Shown here: in pieces, positions 6,382 through 9,971 of the stretch
Numbering within the stretch: position 1 is the stretch's first letter
Layout of the letters: the number at the start of each line of letters is the position of its first letter
Source: Pseudomonadota bacterium
GTDB taxonomy: Bacteria; Pseudomonadota; Alphaproteobacteria; Acetobacterales; Acetobacteraceae
Assembly (NCBI GenBank): GCA_021819535.1
Contig: JAKAQU010000082.1
Span: forward strand, 1-9,971
Length of the DNA: 9,971 nt
Direction of reading: 5' to 3'
Notes under the pieces: generated by a model
Database searches by the model: none
What the model was told of the DNA's origin: nothing
Seen by the model: only the letters and a program-made list of their open reading frames with translations
Made by a program: the position numbers and the translations under genes

Positions 6382-7569
6382 ATGCGCGATAAGGGCGATT
6401 TTCTGTTCACCTCCGAGTCGGTTTCCGAGGGCCATCCCGACAAGGTGGCCGACCGCATCAGCGACACCGTGCTCGATGCCTTCCTCGCCGCCGACCCCTA
6501 TGCGCGCGTCGCCTGCGAGACGCTGGTCACCACCAACCGCATCGTCCTTGCCGGCGAGACCCGCGGGCCGGAGACCATCACCGCGGAATATCTCTCTCAT
6601 CTCGCGCGGCTTGCGGTACACGCGATCGGCTATGACCAGGAAGGGTTCAGTTGGCGGAACGCCAAGGTTGAATGCCACCTCCACGCCCAGTCCCAGGACA
6701 TCGCGCAGGGCGTCGATTCCGCCGGCAACAAGGACGAGGGCGCCGGCGATCAGGGCATCATGTTCGGCTATGCCTGCCGCGAGACCGAGGCGCTGATGCC
6801 GGCGCCGATCCATTACGCCCATCTCATCCTGCGCCGGATCAGCGAATTGCGCCACGCGCGCGACGTCTGCGCCGCCGGCCTGCTGCCGGACGCGAAAAGC
6901 CAGGTGACGCTCCGCTATGTCGATGGCAAGCCGGTCGGGGCGACCAGCATCGTCGTCTCCATCCAGCACGCGCCCGAGCTGGATGCGGCGGAGATCAAGC
7001 GCCGTCTCTGGCCGATCGTCGAAAGCTCTCTCCCCGCCGGCTGGATGTGCCCGGAGGCGCAGTTTTACGTGAACCCGACGGGCAAATTCGTCATCGGCGG
7101 GCCGGACGGGGATTGCGGCCTCACCGGGCGCAAAATCATCGTCGATACCTATGGCGGGGCCGCGCCGCATGGCGGCGGCGCATTTTCCGGCAAGGATCCG
7201 ACCAAGGTCGATCGCTCCGCCGCCTATGCCTGCCGCTATCTCGCCAAAAACGTCGTCGCCGCCGGGCTCGCCGAGCGCTGCACGATCCAGCTCAGCTACG
7301 CGATCGGCGTCTCGCACCCGCTTTCGGTCTATGTCGATCTGCACGGCACCGGGCACGACGTGAACGAGGCGCGGCTGGAGACGGTGCTCCGCGATCTCGT
7401 CAATCTCTCGCCGCGCGGCATTCGCGAGCATCTCCATCTCAACCGCCCGATCTATGTGCCGAGTTCGGCCTATGGCCATTTCGGCCGCGAGCCCGATCCC
7501 GAACTCGGCACCTTCACCTGGGAGCGGACCGATCTCGCCCCTGCCTTGCGTGCCGCCTTCGGGCGCTGA
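6382..7569 (+). CDS. metK: S-adenosylmethionine synthetase (methionine adenosyltransferase)
   Basis: MetK makes S-adenosylmethionine from methionine and ATP, the methyl donor for nearly all cellular methylation. The 395-residue protein is close to the bacterial norm (E. coli 384). It has the N-terminal SESVSEGHPDK (11-21), QSQDIAQGVD (103-112), the signature GAGDQGIMFGY (120-130), PTGKFVIGGPDGDCGLTGRK (232-251) and the second signature GGGAFSGKD (264-272) followed by PTKVDRSAAY. ATG 6382 sits 11 bases after AGAGGA and gives the expected N terminus. The gene is followed by trmB with a short overlap, an association conserved in Alphaproteobacteria, and is preceded by a hairpin-rich leader. Both neighbouring genes encode SAM-using methyltransferases. 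No key residue appears to be missing. Confidence 0.97.
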   Translation: MRDKGDFLFTSESVSEGHPDKVADRISDTVLDAFLAADPYARVACETLVTTNRIVLAGETRGPETITAEYLSHLARLAVHAIGYDQEGFSWRNAKVECHLHAQSQDIAQGVDSAGNKDEGAGDQGIMFGYACRETEALMPAPIHYAHLILRRISELRHARDVCAAGLLPDAKSQVTLRYVDGKPVGATSIVVSIQHAPELDAAEIKRRLWPIVESSLPAGWMCPEAQFYVNPTGKFVIGGPDGDCGLTGRKIIVDTYGGAAPHGGGAFSGKDPTKVDRSAAYACRYLAKNVVAAGLAERCTIQLSYAIGVSHPLSVYVDLHGTGHDVNEARLETVLRDLVNLSPRGIREHLHLNRPIYVPSSAYGHFGREPDPELGTFTWERTDLAPALRAAFGR

Positions 7570-8260
7570 GCCGCCGGGGCGCGCGGTCAAGGCGCCACCT
7601 GCGCGGCTTTACGGCCGCCAGCATGGCCACGCGTTGCGCCCGCGCCAGGCGCGCCTCATCGCCGAAACCCTGCCGCGGCTCCGCCTCGATCCCGCGGCAC
7701 CGCTCACTGGCCTCGCCGGCTTCGCCTCGGTCGCGCTGGAGATCGGCTTCGGCGGCGGCGAGCATGCGCTGGCCGAGATCGCCGCCCATCCCGAAACCGC
7801 GCTGATCGCCTGCGAGGTCTATGCCAACGGCATCGCCTCCCTCCTCGGCCGGCTGGTGCCGGAAGGCGGCGAGGCGAGCGCGCCCTTGCCGGCCAATCTT
7901 CGCCTCTGGGACAATGACGCGCGAACCGTGCTCCGCGCCTTGCCGGAGGCGTCGCTCGCGCGCGCGTTTCTTCTGTTCCCCGATCCCTGGCCGAAAGCGC
8001 GCCACGCCAAGCGCCGTTTCGTCCATCCCGAGAATCTCTCTCTTCTCGCCCGCGTCCTCCGCCCCGGCGGCGAATGGCGGATCGCGACCGACGATCCGAC
8101 CTATCAGACCTGGGTCGGCGAAGTCCTCGCCGCGCAGCGGCATTTCGCCCCCTCCGCGCCGATGGCCGAACGCCCGCCGAACTGGGCGCCGACGCGCTAT
8201 GAGGCGAAGGCGATCGCCGCCGGGCGGAGGCCGCTCTACTGGTCGCTGCGCCGGGTTTGA
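7550..8260 (+). CDS. trmB: tRNA (guanine-N7-)-methyltransferase
   Basis: TrmB places the N7-methyl group on guanine 46 in the variable loop of tRNAs, using SAM. With the GTG at 7550 the product is 236 residues. It shows LYGRQHGHALRPRQ near the N terminus, the SAM-binding EIGFGGGEH (64-72), an acidic E-V-Y (89-91), the diagnostic FPDPWPKARHAKRR (143-156), TDDPTY (180-185) and the C-terminal TRYEAKAIAAGR (215-226). The reading frame stays open well into metK, so the start is a judgement. GTG 7550 is the last usable start codon before the conserved region and overlaps the metK end by 20 bases. No good Shine-Dalgarno precedes it, so translation is probably coupled to metK. A start further inside metK cannot be excluded. 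Confidence 0.93.
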   Translation: MPPSGAEPPGRAVKAPPARLYGRQHGHALRPRQARLIAETLPRLRLDPAAPLTGLAGFASVALEIGFGGGEHALAEIAAHPETALIACEVYANGIASLLGRLVPEGGEASAPLPANLRLWDNDARTVLRALPEASLARAFLLFPDPWPKARHAKRRFVHPENLSLLARVLRPGGEWRIATDDPTYQTWVGEVLAAQRHFAPSAPMAERPPNWAPTRYEAKAIAAGRRPLYWSLRRV

Positions 8261-8274
8261 TGTCACGCGCCAGA

Positions 8275-8302
8275 TTGAACGGCGCCGATATCTATGAATA
8301 AT
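8275..8302 (+). promoter_or_regulatory. Putative sigma-70-type promoter for dctPQ
   Basis: TTGAAC (8275-8280) and AATAAT (8297-8302) lie 16 bases apart in an AT-rich island between trmB and dctP. The second hexamer matches the TATAAT consensus at five of six positions. Transcription would begin near 8309, downstream of the ATG at 8294, which favours the later dctP start. A short dyad, GCGCC/GGCGC (8267-8285), spans the -35 box and could be an operator or part of a trmB terminator. Confidence 0.4.
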
Positions 8303-8312
8303 AACCATCGGA

Positions 8313-8331
8313 CGGTGCTTGCCCGGCACCG
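8313..8331 (+). other. Hairpin in the dctP 5' leader
   Basis: CGGTGC and GCACCG form a perfect 6-bp stem around the 7-base loop TTGCCCG. It ends four bases before the G-rich ribosome binding site of dctP. If the putative promoter is right, it lies at the very 5' end of the mRNA, where it could stabilise the transcript or affect ribosome access. Confidence 0.4.
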
Positions 8332-8334
8332 CTT

Positions 8335-8343
8335 GGGGGGAAG
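8335..8343 (+). promoter_or_regulatory. Ribosome binding site deciding the dctP start
   Basis: GGGGGGAAG precedes ATG 8348 by four bases. The upstream in-frame ATG at 8294 lacks any such site and would put 18 polar residues before the signal peptide. Confidence 0.55.
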
Positions 8344-8347
8344 AAAA

Positions 8348-9397
8348 ATGAACAATAGGAACGTATCGCGCCTCAGCCGCGTGCTCGGCGTGGCGGCAGC
8401 CGTGGTTCTGGCGGCTTTCGCCAGCGCGACCGCGGCGCGCGCCGAGGATCAGAAAATCGAGCTGAAACTCGCGCACTGGCTGCCGCCGGCGCATCCCTTG
8501 CAGAAATCGGTCGAGGAGTGGGCTGCGGCGATCAAGGATGCCTCCCACGGCTCGCTGACCGCGGTGATCTTCCCCGCCGAACAGCTCGGCAAGGCGTTCG
8601 ATCATTACGATCTCGCGCGCGACGGCATCGCGGATGCGAGCTTCGTCAACCCCGGCTATCAGCCGGGACGCTTTCCGATCCTCGCGCTCAGCGATTTGCC
8701 GTTTCAGTATCACGACGCGAAAACCGGCACCGCCGCCCTCGATGACTGGTACCGCGCCTATGCCGCGCGCGAGATGAAGGACGTCCATTACTGCTTCGCC
8801 TTCATGCACGACCCCGGAACCCTGCACACGCGGCGCAAGGTTCTGCTGCCCGAGGATGTGCGCGGGCTCAAACTGCGCCCGGCGGACGCGACGATCGGGA
8901 ATTTCGTGACGCTGCTCGGCGCGACCAACGTCCAGGCCTCGGCGCCGGCGGCACGCGACCTTTTGGAGCGCCACGTCGCCGACGGCATCTTCTTCCCCTG
9001 GGGCTCTTTGGTGCTGTTCGGCATCGACAAGGTGGTGAAATACCATATCGACGCCAATGTCTATGTCACCACCTTCGTCTGGGTGCTCAACAAGGCGCGC
9101 TACGAGGGGTTGGCTGCGGACCAGAAAGCGGTGATCGACGCCCATTGCAATGCCGATTGGGCGGTGCGCTTTGCCAGCCCCTGGGCGGATTTCGAGGCGG
9201 CCGGCCGCGCCAAGGTTGCCGCCGAGCCGGGCCAGACCATCCTCACCCTGACCCCGGATCAGCTCAAGACCTGGCGCGAGGCGGCGGCGCCCTTGCATCA
9301 CGACTGGGCGGCGGCGGTCAAGCGCGCCGGCGGCGATCCCGATGCGATCGCCCAGGCGTTCGCGGCCAGCCTTGCTGCGCATCACGCGCAATACTGA
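8348..9397 (+). CDS. TRAP transporter substrate-binding protein, DctP family
   Basis: The periplasmic receptor of a tripartite ATP-independent transporter, which captures an organic acid or similar anion and passes it to the membrane subunits. The 349-residue product begins with a clear Sec signal peptide: a basic N terminus, the hydrophobic stretch LGVAAAVVLAAF, and A-R-A at 30-32 with likely cleavage after residue 32. The mature part starts with LKLAHWLPPAHPL, as is usual in the family, and continues with F-P-A-E-Q-L-G. It contains GLKLRP (173-178), whose R177 is the best candidate for the conserved carboxylate-binding arginine, and VADGIFFPWGS (210-220). A strong ribosome binding site supports ATG 8348 over ATG 8294. 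dctQ follows within a few bases, confirming the TRAP assignment. The ligand cannot be named from sequence. Confidence 0.9.
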   Translation: MNNRNVSRLSRVLGVAAAVVLAAFASATAARAEDQKIELKLAHWLPPAHPLQKSVEEWAAAIKDASHGSLTAVIFPAEQLGKAFDHYDLARDGIADASFVNPGYQPGRFPILALSDLPFQYHDAKTGTAALDDWYRAYAAREMKDVHYCFAFMHDPGTLHTRRKVLLPEDVRGLKLRPADATIGNFVTLLGATNVQASAPAARDLLERHVADGIFFPWGSLVLFGIDKVVKYHIDANVYVTTFVWVLNKARYEGLAADQKAVIDAHCNADWAVRFASPWADFEAAGRAKVAAEPGQTILTLTPDQLKTWREAAAPLHHDWAAAVKRAGGDPDAIAQAFAASLAAHHAQY

Positions 9398-9403
9398 ACG
9401 GTG

Positions 9404-9877
9404 ATGCCGGCCTTCCGCCTGATCGGCGCGATCGAGCGGGCGACGGGCCTGCTGCTCGCGCTCGTCACCGCGCTCACTTTCGTCTCGGTGGTTCTGCGCT
9501 ATGTCTTCAACTGGTCGATCCCAGACAGCTACGATCTCGGGCGCAACCTGCTCGGGATCCTGATTTTCTGGGGTATCGCCGTCACCGGCTATCGCGGCGA
9601 ACACATCACCGTCGATCTGGTGTGGAACGCGGTGCCGGCTTGGGCGCGGCGCTGGCTCGCCCGCCTCGATGATTTCGTGCTCGCCCTGGCGATGGCGGCA
9701 CTCGCCGCAACGCTTGCGATGAAAGCCCTCGATACCAAGGCGAGCGGCGAGGCGAGCTACGATCTCAACCTGCCGCTCTGGCCGGCGATCGCACTCGCCT
9801 GGCTCGGCGCGACCTGCGGCTTCCTGCTCGCCGCTCTCCGCCTGCTCGGCGCGGGACCGCGTGAGAGCGGACGATGA
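9404..9877 (+). CDS. TRAP transporter small permease subunit, DctQ family
   Basis: The small inner-membrane subunit that joins the receptor and the large DctM permease in TRAP transporters. From ATG 9404 it has 157 residues and four hydrophobic segments, at about 14-34, 47-63, 89-108 and 123-146. This agrees with the four-helix DctQ fold and its usual length. Family-like features are the VVLRYVF end of helix 1, the polar loop IPDSYDLGRNLLGILIFWG entering helix 2, and the GEHITVDL stretch after helix 2. A GTG at 9401, directly before the ATG, is an equally possible start and adds one residue. The gap to the dctP stop is 3-6 bases, so the two are cotranscribed. An ATGA at the stop is the position where dctM would normally begin, but no DctM-like sequence follows within the window. 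Confidence 0.88.
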   Translation: MPAFRLIGAIERATGLLLALVTALTFVSVVLRYVFNWSIPDSYDLGRNLLGILIFWGIAVTGYRGEHITVDLVWNAVPAWARRWLARLDDFVLALAMAALAATLAMKALDTKASGEASYDLNLPLWPAIALAWLGATCGFLLAALRLLGAGPRESGR

Positions 9878-9896
9878 GGGTTTCACGCCAAGAACT

Positions 9897-9918
9897 GTTC
9901 TTTTTTGTAAAAAAGAAC
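9897..9918. terminator. A/T-rich perfect palindrome downstream of dctQ
   Basis: GTTCTTTTTT, a GT centre and AAAAAAGAAC form a perfect 22-base inverted repeat 19 bases after the dctQ stop. Because it carries T-tracts on both strands it could act as a terminator in either direction. Similar intergenic elements are, as I recall, frequent in Acetobacteraceae genomes, so it may be a dispersed repeat rather than a dedicated terminator. Confidence 0.5.
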
Positions 9919-9937
9919 CAAAAAACTTTTGTCCGTT

Positions 9938-9962
9938 GCGGCAATGCCTGCGGCACTGCCGC
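9938..9962. terminator. GC-rich hairpin downstream of dctQ
   Basis: GCGGCAATGCC and GGCACTGCCGC form an 11-bp stem with one mismatch around the triloop TGC. Read on the minus strand, this strong hairpin is followed by a T-rich stretch and the A/T palindrome, the usual order of an intrinsic terminator for a gene entering from the right. Together with the palindrome it closes the dctPQ unit. Confidence 0.45.
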
Positions 9963-9971
9963 TAGATCGGA

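Noticed and set aside
5046..6392. A 448-codon plus-strand frame overlapping trpB, the spacer and the FkbM-type gene
   Set aside because: It runs through an intergenic region and a second frame of a real methyltransferase gene, with an arginine- and histidine-rich, repeat-like translation.
6295..7590. A 431-codon minus-strand frame antisense to metK
   Set aside because: metK on the other strand is unmistakable. The frame has low-complexity composition and no plausible start signal.
8294..8347. Upstream ATG giving dctP 18 extra residues
   Set aside because: No ribosome binding site precedes it, it falls inside the likely -10 region, and ATG 8348 has a strong G-rich site and begins a normal signal peptide.
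7514..9886. A 790-codon open frame on the minus strand, antisense to the end of metK, trmB, dctP and dctQ
   Set aside because: It spans four genes with clear family motifs on the plus strand, and its translation is rich in R, E, G and A with no recognisable domain. Long antisense frames are expected in GC-rich codon usage.
9874..9971. Open frame overlapping the dctQ stop as ATGA and running to the window end, a candidate partial dctM
   Set aside because: The translation (MRVSRQELFFFVKKNQK...) is encoded by a perfect palindrome and a hairpin and lacks the hydrophobic start of DctM.
1..9971. CRISPR array, mobile element, toxin-antitoxin or defence system
   Set aside because: No regularly spaced repeats, transposase motifs, terminal inverted repeats or recognisable defence proteins occur in any frame.

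Overview
This is a GC-rich window with the gene content of an alphaproteobacterial chromosome. Nine protein-coding genes are supported, eight of them from recognisable families. The trpB-trpA-accD-folC order is typical of Alphaproteobacteria, as is metK next to trmB. TrpA sequence character and the style of the intergenic hairpin elements suggest Rhodospirillales, perhaps Acetobacteraceae; that placement is inference.

Layout, left to right. (1) 74-763, plus strand: an unrecognised two-part protein with a GWA-type N-terminal region and a DUF4214-like C-terminal region. It converges on the next block across a hairpin-bearing spacer (764-919). (2) 5146-920, minus strand: trpB, trpA, accD, folC. 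Each junction is a 4-base stop/start overlap (GTGA, ATGA, GTGA), so the four genes look like one translationally coupled operon. It joins the last steps of tryptophan synthesis, the first committed step of fatty-acid synthesis and folate (poly)glutamylation. (3) 5147-5406: a divergent spacer with A/T tracts that must carry control signals for the trp block and for the next gene. (4) 5407-6258, plus strand: an FkbM-type SAM-dependent methyltransferase. (5) 6259-6381: a leader with a perfect 9-bp inverted repeat, then metK (SAM synthetase), which overlaps trmB (tRNA m7G46 methyltransferase). (6) 8261-8347: a short AT-rich promoter island with a hairpin, then dctP and dctQ, the periplasmic receptor and small membrane subunit of a TRAP transporter. 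The large DctM permease does not follow dctQ. Two hairpins occupy the last 80 bases instead.

The plus-strand middle section has a common theme: MetK makes S-adenosylmethionine and is flanked by two enzymes that use it. I found no CRISPR array, insertion sequence, tRNA or rRNA gene, phage gene or defence system. Most of the window is ordinary core metabolism. The points most worth a second look are the altered conserved positions in TrpA, the structured metK leader, the TRAP pair lacking its permease, and the unrecognised protein at the left end.
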